Shown: positions 20,586 to 31,655, counted from the first letter of the stretch. The stretch: 33,620 bases of DNA from Cudoniella acicularis (GCA_013054445.1 JAAMPI010000515.1:1-33620); one strand, 5' to 3'. Program-made: numbers and translations. The notes: a model not told the origin generated them from the sequence alone.

Positions 20586-22909
20586 TCAAACCAACACTAT
20601 ATCCTTCCACGACAGTTGTTCTCCTATCGCTTCACTTCTATTAACTCCTGGTACGTACGCTTCCCCTAAAAACATATAAACCTCCCTTCCTTTCCAATTC
20701 CCGCCCTTCAACTCACGCAACACCACCAATGCATCACACCCTTTTATTAGGCACAGGATATCTCCTGTTTGTACAAACTCGTGCGCGATACCAACAAGTC
20801 TCGGGTTCGACGAGGACCAGGGTAAGGTGGTGGGGCAGGAGGTTGTAGAAAAGATAGTCCGGCCCACGAGATGGCCGCGGACATTCGTGTAAAAATCGTC
20901 AAGTTCGGCGCGACGGGACAGGGGAACCCTGTCCGGTTTAGCCCTATATTTTGGGTGATTCTTAGAGGCGCTGGGTGGTAAGTAACTTATAGTGAGAGCT
21001 TCGAGGAAAAGCGCGAGGCGATTAGACGTCAACCCGAAGTGCGAGTGGGCCATGAAAACGGGGGCAATGATAGTTTGGAAAGCCTTTTTGAACTCCCAGG
21101 CTAAGGGCTCAGGCGCTTTCACTGCCTGTTCGCCTATATCTATCTGTGTCTCTGTTGTTGTTGTTGCTGCTGCTGCTGCGGCTTGCTGCGAGGAAGATGG
21201 GGCGCGGGCCCGCCATTTCATCAGCCCAGGAATAAGGTCAAACTCGAGTGCTGTTTTCGTAATTGATCCAAGGACAACCCCTTCGACAGTAAGTTCAGAT
21301 AGGTCGCTAGAAAATGATACCCGCATGGGAATCCTGTCGACCGTATGGTGGAAGTTCAGCGGGCGCTCTATGAAAACGCTCGTCCGGGGCGGCCTGGTCC
21401 ATTCTGGCACCCACGAAGGGTGGTCTGGTGGGTACCACGGCGCATAGTGGGAATGGCAGATGATGTTAAGCCAGCCAAAGGTGTTGACGTACGCCTTGAC
21501 TGTACTCTTGAATACGGTCATGGCGGGGAGGCTATAGTCTACCGTTATTTCCTTGCGGAACGAGTGCGGGAGTATACTTAGAACTGAAAAGATCTTGTCT
21601 TCTGGAAGCTTACACGAGCGCCTGATATTTGCCATAAGTAGTCCAGAGCTACCATGTGCACGCTGTTGATGGATAGGCTGATGGGCACGTGTGAGCGTGT
21701 GAGCGTGTTGCGGTAATCTTGTTGCACACGCTCCTCCCGTGAATGAACGAGTTGCAAGATGAGGTCACAATTGGAACCCGGCCATGTATAGGGTTTGCGG
21801 AAAACTCGCCACCAGCCGTTCACGAGTATATGGATGGAGTGGTAAGTATCGCTGGCAACCTGGGCGGCCAAATTGATGACTATCCAGGGCTTGGAGATAC
21901 AACCGCAGTACACGACGATCCGCTTGGCGACAGCGACTTCTTGGAATATCCACGCCCGTCCCCACCAGGGTCTGCTGAAGAAACGTTGCAGAGAAAGCCA
22001 CGATGAAATGTGCTTCTTCTTGACGAGGTTATGGACCACCCCCATGCGGGTTGTCGGCTCCATCCAATCGAAACGATTCTCGTCTTCTTCTTCTTCTTCG
22101 CTATCCATATCCGTAGAGCCAGTGGGGTTAAATTCTGCAATCAATTGGTTGATCCCCGTCCTGAAGTTCATTGCTGCGTCTGAGTCGCCAGGGGGGGCCC
22201 ATAGCGCGGCGGCACAGTTCATTGCTACTTCGTCGATGTGGCCGAAGACTGGGTGCTCTGCAAACTTCTCGTATATCTGCGTAGCAAAGTTCATTGCCGC
22301 GTCGCTATCCGGGCTCCCTTCCCCGAGCCACACAACTACCCGCCGCGCATGGTAATAGATGCTGGACATCCGCGCCACCTCTCTACAGCGCTCTTCCACA
22401 TTCTCTTGGTCGATGCAGATCGCATCCACCCACAGTGTCCGCAGGGCGTCTTGCTCGCGAAGATGGCGTAGCGCAGCCTCCAGGTTTTTCGTCACCTCGA
22501 AGGGACAACCGTTCAGAGTGATTGTTCCGGTTGAACTTGTGCTGCCCCAGGTGTAGGAGAGCGCTTCGTAGTTAACGTGTACGAATTCAGTAGTGTCGTC
22601 GTCGTCCTTCTCCTCGCCTTCGTGATTATCCTGTGGCAGGCTTGCTGCAAAATCTAAAGTGCAGATCAGGGGCTCATCTAGGGTCGGTGCTGGCAAAAGA
22701 TTCAGCAGCCGGAGCACGCGAAGGTCGTTGGATGGAAGCGGGTTGTAATGGAATCTGCCTTTCTTTGAGCACTTGAATCCTGCCGATTTCATCTCTCTGT
22801 CGACGTGGCCGGTTGAGGTGTCAAGATGACTGGTCTGCTTCTGTTTCTGGTCCTGCTTCTGCTCCGATCGATCGGTTTCAGCTTGGTCAGCTGTGGTGGC
22901 ATTTCCCAT
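20586..22909 (-). pseudogene. HET-domain (heterokaryon incompatibility) protein with one frameshift
   Basis: 774 residues if one missing base is restored. The HET domain shows its motifs in order: YEALSYTWGS (114-123), LWVDAICIDQENVEER (159-174), ARRVVVWLGE (188-197) and PWWGRAWIFQE (314-324). A DSDAAMNF repeat occurs at 201-208 and 242-249. The downstream half gives ANIRRSCKLPEDKIFSVL, then VDYSLPAMTVFKSTVKAYVN and HPSWVPEWTRPP. The frame changes at 21637-21636, where ALDYL and LMANIRRSCK overlap by one base. No GT-AG intron fits. A (CTG/TTG)n tract at 21150-21187 encodes a Gln/Ala/Thr run. HET proteins trigger cell death after fusion of unlike strains. The start is the ATG at 22909. A sequencing error is an alternative to true inactivation. 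Confidence 0.85.
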
Positions 22910-22999
22910 GTCCAGCAAGGCCCTGTCCGGCTCTTCCGAATGGCCGAGCCGGTGAGGGTTCCGAGATGAGCCGGGGCCGTCCCGGCTTCGCAGGCTGAA

Positions 23000-23036
23000 C
23001 GGCTTCGGCTTCGGCTTCGGCTTCGGCTTTCGGCTT
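23000..23036. repeat. GGCTTC microsatellite
   Basis: About six tandem copies of GGCTTC with one imperfect unit, just upstream of the HET gene start. On the minus strand it would encode Glu-Ala, Lys-Pro or Ser-Arg dipeptides, but no in-frame connection to the HET start is apparent. Confidence 0.85.
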
Positions 23037-23214
23037 CTCTGTAGGGTCGGCTTCCGGGATGAAATCGCTGTCGCTCGGGCGTTGTGGTGGGTGTCAAAGA
23101 TAGAGCGATGAGCCGCGAGGCAGTTTATGAAGTTTGTATAAAGAATGGAGTCCCGCTCAGTTCCTTTACATTTACATATCTCTTTTCCTCCGAGAGCCGC
23201 TGCGTCATACTTCT

Positions 23215-23249
23215 GCAGATTGCAGGTTGCAGGTTGCAGACTGCAAACC
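23215..23249. repeat. Five degenerate 7 bp tandem units
   Basis: The units are GCAGATT, GCAGGTT, GCAGGTT, GCAGACT and GCAAACC in direct succession. They run straight into a perfect 9 bp hairpin (CTCTCAGCT at 23249-23257 and AGCTGAGAG at 23262-23270). Confidence 0.8.
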
Positions 23250-24189
23250 TCTCAGCTCAGCAGCTGAGAGACGTGGTAATAAACCATTGGCAAATAAGCA
23301 ACCAATTAGAGTAAAATTTAGCCCATGCTACACTGCCAAGGAAAGACTCCTCGGCCGAGCCGATTGCATGCTGGTCAAAAAGCCTCATCGGTGAGAATGG
23401 CCTCCGAAACGCATATGCCATTTTCTGGGAATGGTTAGAGATTCCAAGCCCTGCCGACTACCTATAGTCTCTGCAGTGTTTGTTCCTCTACAATGTCCGT
23501 CTTAGGGTCATTTATTATCGTACGCTTCAAAGTTCTACGCCTCTAGCTCTAATCCCCTGGATACGCGATAGTATACGATGAAAACCGGAGGACTTGTAAA
23601 GGTAGCCTTAACATGTATATACTCAATTATGCGCCTTTGTTCGATGAGTGCCTCCTGGAATGCTCACAGGAACCAGCGGTTTTGATAATTTGTCAAAACA
23701 AAGCATAGCGAAGCCATGCAGGTTCTGAAAGAGTTTGCGGAAGCCAGCCCCCTTAATTTTAACACACATGGCACATCATTGGTTAGTACCAAATCCCAAT
23801 CTATATAACAACAGATAACTCGGATTCACTGGAAGGCGGCAACCTTAGTGATTCCATGTGGATGCATGAATTGCTCCTGTGAGGCTGACCTCAGAAAACG
23901 CCATTCTCGTGCGGCCGTCCAATATTTCAGCTCTGCTACTAGTAGGGTTGTCTGGGACACTCTCAAAAAAAAAAAGCCTCACTGTAAGTGTGTAAAACTA
24001 CTCACCATCTTTCAAACTATTCACCCAACACAAAACGAACAGGGTGCATTATTTTCTTGACCATACCTTCGGCTTTCACACCTACCCTATCTTGAAGAGG
24101 GAAACAAGTCTTTGACTCTTTATATTTTCATTTTTCGAATCATCCTCGAAAATCATTAGTTTGGTATTGATCATAGCAGTGACATCACC

Positions 24190-26439
24190 ATGGCTGTATC
24201 TGAGGCAGGCAATATCGATAATGAAGTCAAAGACACCACTGCGAAACCCGTGTCCAAAGTTAACACAGTGAAGAAGCTATACAGACATGACTGTAGATAT
24301 TGCGAAGACAGATGGTCCGAATTTGCTGTTATTGACGATGAGGAAGAGGATCTCATCTCGAGAATTGCAGAAATACCTATCATCCATCGTCACCTGTACA
24401 AGAACAAAGCTTGGATCACATCTTCATTTACCATCCAGTGCACATCCATGAAGAATCTTCTCCTCAGCGCTCTTGACAAATACCAAGATCTCGATATGGA
24501 GTTGGAGAACTGGACATTCAACCCACCGTATCGGCCAATTGTACATCGCTGGGGCCGATTGAACGAGCTTCACGCCAATACGATGGATCCCATCAATAAA
24601 CAAGCTGCTATTACTCTGATGGAGTTCCTAGCACCGATTCTTGCCTCGTCCGTCGATGCTCTAGCTCAAACAAGACGCACAGGAAAAGTCAGCTTTGAAG
24701 CCATTTGGCAGATCTTTCCGCCTCGAGAGCTGGTCATAACGAAATTCTATGGCGCCGAAACGATATGCCGGGTTGTCAAATACGAGAGACAAGTGGTAAA
24801 CAAGATTCCAATCTGGGTCATCACCACCGAGTACATAGATTGGAATGGTGAGTGTTGTGGCTACAACACATCCAAGACGACCATTGTCAACTTCAATGGC
24901 TTCCGCCGTGTCGCATCACTACCAGTGTATCCCCTCTCCTTCAGCAATTCTGCATCCCAGATCGAAACAAATATGATAAAGCGAGGGAGAAAGTTTGAAC
25001 GCCTCCGAGGCTATCATTTTCTCACGTGCAATGGGAAGAAGGTTCTTCTAGAAGAGCCAGTAGAACGGCCGGTATTCTTTTCAATCCTCAAGCGTGAATA
25101 TTGCTGATTAGATTGTTGTAAACAGGTGTCTGGTAGAGTTGTCATCGATGCTTTTGCTTACTACAGGAGTTGTAATATTGTGAAGCCAGAGCTACGACCA
25201 CTGTTCGACACCCAAGAGAAGCATAAAAACGTAATTGGAACCGACACAGCGAATAAGGAGAGTATAAAGTCTTCAAACGGGAAGGATTATATAGTCGAGG
25301 GCTCCGAGTTAACAGTTACCCCTATGACTAAAGCCGTTTCTCGATGTGAAGATTTAAGAACTTTGACTGATGAGCACTGTCTGCTATCGACCCCTTGGCT
25401 CAAAGGATTAGATCTCAAGACCAAAGAATGGAGTAAGAAAATACACGTTACAATAATTTTGATGACATAGCACTGAATAAGAACCCAATAGGCCAGTTTC
25501 TCATCGACGACCTAGAGGAAATTGTCTGGAATGACCAAGCCTTTGATAATTTGGTGCTTCTTGATGGGAGTAAGGAACTTGCCTGGGCCTTCGTGGAGAA
25601 CAAAAACATGTCAAATTTTACATATGATGACTTTATTCCTGATAAAGGTATAAACTCCTTGAGATTGAGTGGCGGTACTAGCTGATATCCAATAGGCCGT
25701 GGGATTATCATTCTCATGTTCGGACCTCCTGGGGTGGGAAAGACATATACCGCCGAAGCAGGTGAGAAACCTGGCCCCCGTTGCAATCATTGCTCCTCTA
25801 ACACTACCTATATAGTGGCTGAAAAGTCGCGTGTTCCTCTATACTCAATGAGTGCTGGTGTGCTAGGAACGAAACCTGAAGACGTAGAGAAAGCACTCGA
25901 CCGCGCACTTGAACTCTGTCGGTTGTGGAACGCGATGCTGCTTCTCGACGAAGCAGACGTATTCCTCGGTGCCAGGACAAACGAGGGATTCGCGAGAAAC
26001 GAACTTATCTCTAGTAAGGATCTCAACTATTTCAACATTTTAAGATTACTAACGATATGAAGTTTTCCTCACGAAGCTTGAGTATTACTAAGGGATCTTA
26101 TTTCTTACAACCAATCGCATTTCCAGTATTGATCACGCATTCAAGTCAAGAATCGACCTCTTCCTACCGTACTCTAACCTCACCCCTAAAGCACGGAGGC
26201 AAGTCTGGCTGAACTTCATCAACCACGTGGGGCAGGAAATGTTCGATATCGGCGATACTGATCTGGAAAATTTATCACAAATTAACCTTAACGGTCGAGA
26301 GATCAAGAACCTCATCAAGAGTGCTCAGTTGCTGAGCTTTAAGAGTGGTGGAAAGGTGTCTGTGGAGCGGTTGCAGATGCTCGCTCAGAATCGCGTTAAA
26401 GCACTCGAGCTCATGGTCAAAGAAGGGGATCACACCTAA
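24190..26439 (+). pseudogene. DUF7025-type AAA+ ATPase with an in-frame stop
   Basis: Six exons: 24190-25071, 25126-25432, 25492-25647, 25696-25761, 25816-26023 minus 10 (end 26013), and 26063-26439, giving 661 codons. The N-terminal half (HDCRYCEDRWSEFAVIDDEE to YHFLTCNGKK) matches the DUF7025-like region of large fungal AAA proteins. VSGRVVIDAFAYYR and DEHCLLSTPWLKGLDLKTKE lead into the AAA module. Walker A is GPPGVGKT (458-465), Walker B LLLDEAD (512-518) and sensor 1 LFLTTNR. TAA at 26089-26091 is codon 546, where I expect Gln in EYYQGILFLTTNR. It truncates the ATPase between Walker B and sensor 1. No other lesion is seen. The family is expanded in filamentous fungi without a settled function. 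Skipping 26082-26126 as a cryptic GT-AG intron would remove the stop but also sensor 1. Confidence 0.83.
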
Positions 26440-27135
26440 AATTGATAGGATGAATACAGGACTTTTGGTACGATCGGTTGTTTTCCTCCTACTTAGAAGA
26501 GTGCGTGACTAAGTGTTGAAATCTACTATGCGGATAATTATTGTGATTTTGATCGCCAAGATCTAGGGTGCAAGCCGGGCTTCTTGATAAGTACTTATAG
26601 TATAGGCGGTACAACTCGTGCTAGACTTAACAATTGTGAAACGTCTAAGTTAAAAATTCATTACTAAACTCTGTTTATGGTTGCAGACTTCTTCCTCAAT
26701 ATACTCAAGAGTCTTCAGAAGTCTAAGCATTGATGTTATCACAGTTACTGGGAATCCCCCACACTGTGGCTTGCGACATGTGGGGAGCACCTGCTAATCA
26801 AACGCTCAAAACTCTCAAGGTCTGGCCTATCCTAGGCAGCTGAAGAGAAATGCGCCGGCGCATGGTCAACGAACATCAGCTGGCATCTCAGCTCTCAATC
26901 TTGCCGGGGCGGGAGGGCGAAGGAAAAAGAATGTTAATCTAATATAGGCGCACGAAATTGTGTATAGATCGTCGGAGATGTGTCGCTATAAAGGTTGCGG
27001 ATATTTAGCAAATCAGGATTCAATTATATACATCAATTCATTATTCGTTTACCAAAACTGCCCTCCATATATATATATACATATATCAATTATTATGACA
27101 TGACCAGCACTTCAGGATCCGCGCCCGTACATGTA
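26440..27135. other. Intergenic between AAA ATPase and second SAT4-like gene
   Basis: No gene recognised. It lies between the ends of two converging genes and includes a TA microsatellite near 27067-27080. Confidence 0.5.
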
Positions 27136-28543
27136 TCATGCATGAATAAAGCTCTCCAAAATAACCTCATCTCTCGTATCCGAAGCCGGTCGCTTCGAAG
27201 AGGTAACCTTCACATGTTTCATCACAACCACCGCACCTGGAACCATCAAATCGTCCTCCGTCCGCCCTCGAAGTGCCGTATCGCTCTCAAATGGTTCAGG
27301 GTCTCCCTTTTTGCTCCTCCTCGACATAGGCAGTAATTTAAGAGGCGTATTATACACAAGTTTCGAACTGCGAGAGCTCTTTGTTGGGATTCGAGAGCTT
27401 CCTTCGTAGGGATTCCTTGGCGTGCAGCTCGTGAGATAACTACTCGATTCTGTTTTCCAGGAGATGAGGGATTTTAGAGTTGACAAACTTCTGACAACGA
27501 CCGCTTGAGAAAATAATCAGCGGTTTTCCTGGAATTTGTAGGGAAATACATACCAACAGATGCCTCGAGGATGGACCATAGTGCCATGCTCACGCTGAGA
27601 TTGGGATCGTTTATGGAAAGCGAAGTGAGAGCTCGTTTACACGGAGTATCGAGAAGATTATAATTACGTGGCCAATGGTGAAGATAAATGCGACTCCAAT
27701 CTTCTGCTTAGTGGTAATGCGGAGGTTAATCAGCATCTTGATCAGAAGGATCATAACGAGAATGTCTGTCAGGATGTCGAAGCCCGTCGTAACTGCTACG
27801 AATCGAATACCATTTCCGAGTGAACAGGACCCTATTGAGTATTAGAAAATAATTTAAAGGCTGGAGAGTGACTTCACACCTTGGAGATCGACAAGAGATC
27901 TTTCACTCAGTGGCAAGCACTCCAAGAAGTTGGCCAGAATAGAAGCAACCCAGGTCCCGACGCAAATCGCAGTAACAACCCACCACCACTTCATGTAATC
28001 CTGCAAATGGAAAAATAATCGTCGATAAAACATCAACAGGGACCCTTTAATTTCCCACAAGCATGACCAGAAGAAAATGATGAACATAAATTGCAATTTT
28101 GCTTGCGCCTTGGTCGTGTCGGTGATGGGTTGATGGAAGGTGGCTTCGGCGGGGTCTCCTTCTGGTGGGGCAATTGCTTGGAGAATATAAATAATGTCGC
28201 GCTGCGCTTCGTTCAGTGCTGCTAAAATTGTTAAGCAGACCATCCCAATGATCTGGAAAACGTCGTCCCAAAAAAGTCGTCTCAGGTTGCGGTATCGAAC
28301 AACGAGAGGGAGAATAGTCAAGCAGAGGCCCGTTGCCCACATGGACCAGTTCAATAACTGTGTTTGATGTTAGCAATCAAAATGTCTTTGGTAGTTGGGG
28401 CACTTACCCTGAATTGATGCGCATTTAGATCTTCAACATCTGTGAAACCATGATGAATGAAAGTCTTGCTTCCTCGGAGATGAAACGACACAATTGTCGA
28501 AGTGACTGTCACTGTCACCGAAACCAGAGTACCAGCCTCGTAT
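27136..28543 (-). pseudogene. Second PTH11/SAT4-like membrane protein, one frameshift
   Basis: Minus-strand member of the fungal rhodopsin-domain family. The first recognised exon (28543-28408) reads YEAGTLVSVTVTVTSTIVSF and VEDLNAHQFR. Introns at 28407-28358 and 27879-27832 separate it from LLNWSMWATGLCLTILPLV, LLMFYRRLFFHLQDYMKWWW, CSLGNGIRFVAVTTGFDILT and KQKIGVAFIFTIGHV. Near 27615 a base is missing: ILRVNELSLR is in one frame and SINDPNLSVSMALWSILEAS in the next. Another intron precedes VVVRSLSTLKSLISWKTE and a long Ser/Thr-rich tail ending at the TGA at 27136. The first exon carrying the ATG lies upstream of 28543 and I could not fix it. Distant similarity to the family member at 12032-13537 is in layout, not in close sequence, so they are not recent duplicates. 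Confidence 0.75.
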
Positions 28544-29829
28544 CTACACCAAGAAAGACAAGACAAATGGCAAACATTCGTAGAATTCTTACAAATCTAA
28601 AACTCCGGGAGATGAATCATTTTATCACCTTGCCCCTAGGCACCTCCACCAACTGACTCCATGTCATTAACAATCCGGCATTTTCACGTCCGCTCCACAA
28701 ATATCGTAAGCTTAAATTCTGCAGGGGATGGAGAAGAAGCATACCATATAGCTTCTTGGAAACGTAGACTGGTATCACAGCTGATTTTGTTTTCTTCTTC
28801 GGGATCCAAATTTGCCCGAAGAGTGGATGGATGTTGACACATCAATTTTGAAAGCTTCAGGCAACTCTAGAATCCTTAGCATGCGGTTTTCTCCGGGGTA
28901 AGTGACCAGTAAACACAACGAAGGATATGAAAATTCCCAGTGGGGAGACTTTCTACAAGGAAGAAAAAGTGCGCACGGGGCTGATTCCCCCATTGACCTT
29001 CAAGAAAATGGAAATTGACACTGATATTTCCATACGAGAAGAAAAAAAGAAAAGAAAAATTTGGTGAAGGAACAAGAAAGCTTATGGACGGGTAACGGTT
29101 GTTGTGTGACAGCTGGATGCGATTCGGTAGGGGATTCGGAATCTCGGATAGGAATTATGGATTGGTATTGGATTAGAAAATTGTGTGTGAAGAAGGACAA
29201 GACTGGTTGAAACGATCTTAGAAAAAACAACTGTTTGTGTCGCCTGATGTGAGATCCAGCTGGCAGTTCTGGCAGGGGTCGTGATTTCGGCTTGAATGGA
29301 TAGGTTTGAATGGCTCTGGCGACATTCGCTAGTTGATCAGATTAGATTTGTGGACCAGAAAAAGTAAATATTGTGGAAGGATGAACGGCGAGGCCTTATG
29401 GTGTGATTCGGATCCAAAGGATCTGCCGAAGGCTATCGCGCTTCTGTTTAAAAGTTCTTGCATGGGAAAAGATAGACCGGAGAATTAAACATGTTCGTAG
29501 CTAGGCCTTATTCGCTAGAATAGGGGGGGACTCTTGTGTCGGTCACGTGAGAATTTCTTACCAGGTTCTTTTCTCGCGGGCGCATCCGCCCACCGTTACT
29601 AGCCTGAGAAAGTCGATGTGACAGTCATCACTTCGTTCTCTGATTCTGTTGTCGAATTCCTCGCGATTTATAATTCTAAAATTATCCTGACGGCGCAAGT
29701 CTTGGCTAATAAGCAGTTAAGCGATGGACCCCTCGTCCACTACACTTCAACAGTGTAGAACAAAGCAACGAGAGAAGAGTCATTCCTTTTCCAATGTAAA
29801 GCATTCTATTTATTCTCTCAATGATAAAT
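28544..29829. other. Intergenic between second SAT4-like gene and SDR gene
   Basis: This should hold the missing 5' exon of the SAT4-like gene and its promoter, at 28544-28800. Beyond that nothing coding is recognised. A CACGTG box lies near 29542, and a 16-base string at 29237-29252 repeats 11921-11936 exactly. Confidence 0.45.
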
Positions 29830-30829
29830 TTAACAAACTATATTTCCAGTTAGCAAAGTCTCCAGATTCAGCACAAAGAAAACTTACTCCCAATAACCCC
29901 ATTCACAGGAATATCAATACTCGTCGTATAACTCGCGGCATCACTCAACAAATACACATACGCCCCTCCCAATTCCTGCACCTCCGCCAACCTCGGCATC
30001 CCCCCATAATACTTCAACTGCTGTTCCCAATCCGGCTGTTGTGGAACCCAATACGTCATTGCCGTATTGACAAGACCAGGAGAAACACTGTTCACACGAA
30101 TGTTATACTTAGCCCATTCCATGGCAAGCGTATGCGTCATGTTTCGCACGCCGGCTTTGGAGGCTCCGTATGGTGTAGATGGGACACGCTTGTTTGGTCT
30201 GTAGGAAGCCATGGAGGCCGTGAAGACGATTGCGCCTTTGACGTTGAGCTTGATGAATGTTTTTGCCGCGACGCGAGCACAGTAGAAGGCCCCGAAAAGC
30301 TACACGACTATTAGCCTACTTCACTCTATTTCAAATCAGCATGAAATTTTCCAAACTTGCATTCACAGAAAACAATGCCTCAATCTCCTCCTGCGTAAAA
30401 TCAAGCGCAGACTTATGGTTCGTCCTCCCGGCATTAACAACCATCCCGCTCAACGTGCCACTCTCCTCCACAATTTCATCAACTGCCACTTGAACGCTGG
30501 CTTCTTTCGTAACATCAGCTTGAACAGCGAATAAACGACCCGGGAAGCGTTTCGAGATAACCACGAATTCGTCGCCTGGTGTAGTAATGTCGATTGAGTA
30601 GATTTTTGAGGCGCCGTTCACGAGACAGCATTCTGCGATGCCGAGGCCAATCCCGCGGTTGGCTCCGGTTACTGTTGGAGGGAAGAAGTTAGAAGTGCGG
30701 AAGGTATTGGAATTGGGGTTGGGGGAAGTCACTAGCAATCACTTTTCCTTCCAGACTTATTTGTGTCTGGACCTGTGGTGTCACTGCGGGTGTTGGCGCA
30801 GGGGCCGCTTCAACTGCTGCTGGTGCCAT
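29830..30829 (-). CDS. Short-chain dehydrogenase/reductase (SDR) with a GC-AG intron
   Basis: Cytosolic NAD(P)-dependent classical SDR of 275 residues. Exons are 30829-30733, 30671-30361, 30299-29888 and a final 8-base exon 29837-29830. After an Ala/Pro-rich start (MAPAAVEAAPAPTPAVTPQV) come the cofactor motif TGANRGIG, the NAG motif in VVNAGRTN, the catalytic Ser in FTASMAS, the YGASK Tyr-Lys pair and SPGLVNT. The second intron (30360-30300) uses donor GCAAGT with a CTAAT branch and TAG acceptor. The last intron has GTAAGT, CTAAC and ATAG and gives an end of VNGVIGIC. Reading through it instead ends at the TGA at 29868 with 279 residues. The family resembles polyol or sorbose reductase-like enzymes, but the substrate is unknown. 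The next gene is a lactonase-like enzyme. Confidence 0.88.
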
Positions 30830-31306
30830 TTTTTCAAGCCAAGAAATAATATGTTGCAGAATTCTAGAAATTAAACCTTTGCCAATTTGAAGAAGCGGTT
30901 CAAAAGTAAATCGTTGACCGGAAAATCCTTTCTCGGGTAGATAGATGCTTTTCTGTCTTTCTCCATGAAGAAGGGGTTTGGGCCTATATGTAAGTGAGAA
31001 AGACCTGGGGACTCCACGGCTCGGCATCGGAGTAAAACAGCGAGTGAGTTGGGGGGAGGGCATTTTCCTGGATAACTCTCACTGTAGCAGCGTAGCTATC
31101 TAACTGCCGTTTTTTTTTTTTTTGAATGAACGACCCGTCCCGAAAGGCGTGTGGGGAAAGCGGGATGGATGGGATGGGAATATCTGCAAGTGCGGGGTAG
31201 CTCGTCTCGAGGCATCCGTTATGGAGGGGCTGATCTCAGGGGCTGGGGGTTCTAAGCGAAGCTCGGCACGGGGCCCCTTTCCGCGTGCCGCAGGGTGTGC
31301 CACCGG

Positions 31307-31362
31307 GAACGCTGTAGCACCTCGCTACAGCCGTCGCTACAGTGCGTCGCTGCAGCGTGTGT
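31307..31362. repeat. Cluster of GCTGTAGC / GCTACAGC half-palindromes
   Basis: Within 56 bases there are GCTGTAGC, two GCTACAG copies and GCTGCAGCG, arranged so that the outer ends (ACGCTGTAG and CTGCAGCGT) form an inverted repeat with one mismatch. It may be the left end of a small non-autonomous element whose right end is the hairpin at 31627-31655. Confidence 0.6.
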
Positions 31363-31626
31363 ATGGCTCCAATTGTAACACTCCTCGGCGCCCCTCTTAC
31401 AGCGCATTAAAGCGTATGCATTGATTCCTCAGCGCGCCCTCCTATAATTACGCGTTTCTAAACCCCATCCTATTACTCCGTATCAATTGATATTTATATA
31501 TTTTTTTATATTCTCGACGACCTGAAGTTAAAATAATAAATTAGATTTAAAGAAAGAAACGTAGGTTCAGAGATTCGTGAAATGACAGTGCGCGCTAGAA
31601 GAGTTTAGGCAGTGAACGATATAGGG

Positions 31627-31655
31627 ATGCGCTGTAGCGTCCCGCTACAGCGCAT
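31627..31655. repeat. Perfect 13 bp palindrome with 3 bp loop
   Basis: ATGCGCTGTAGCG (31627-31639) and CGCTACAGCGCAT (31643-31655) are exact reverse complements around TCC. It shares its core with the repeats at 31082 and 31307-31362. Confidence 0.85.

Larger units (their letters stand above)
22910..24189. other. Intergenic between HET gene and AAA ATPase gene
   Basis: No gene recognised in 1.3 kb. It holds a GGCTTC hexamer microsatellite (23000-23036), a 7 bp tandem repeat (23215-23249), a 9 bp hairpin (23249-23270) and an A-run at 23967-23975. Confidence 0.5.

Noticed and set aside
22789..23097. Minus-strand frame with Ser-Arg dipeptides
   Set aside because: The SR run is the translation of the GGCTTC microsatellite, and the frame does not connect to the HET start.
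25433..25470. 38 bp intron in the AAA gene
   Set aside because: The alternative acceptor at 25491 gives a more normal 59 bp intron and a better match (KTKEWSQFLIDDLEEIVW).
30689..31063. Upstream extension of the SDR reading frame
   Set aside because: The SDR's natural start is the ATG at 30829; the extra residues resemble no known N-terminus and lie in the probable leader.
31122..31424. 100-codon plus-strand frame in GC-rich DNA
   Set aside because: Runs through the palindrome cluster; no domain resemblance, probably a chance frame.
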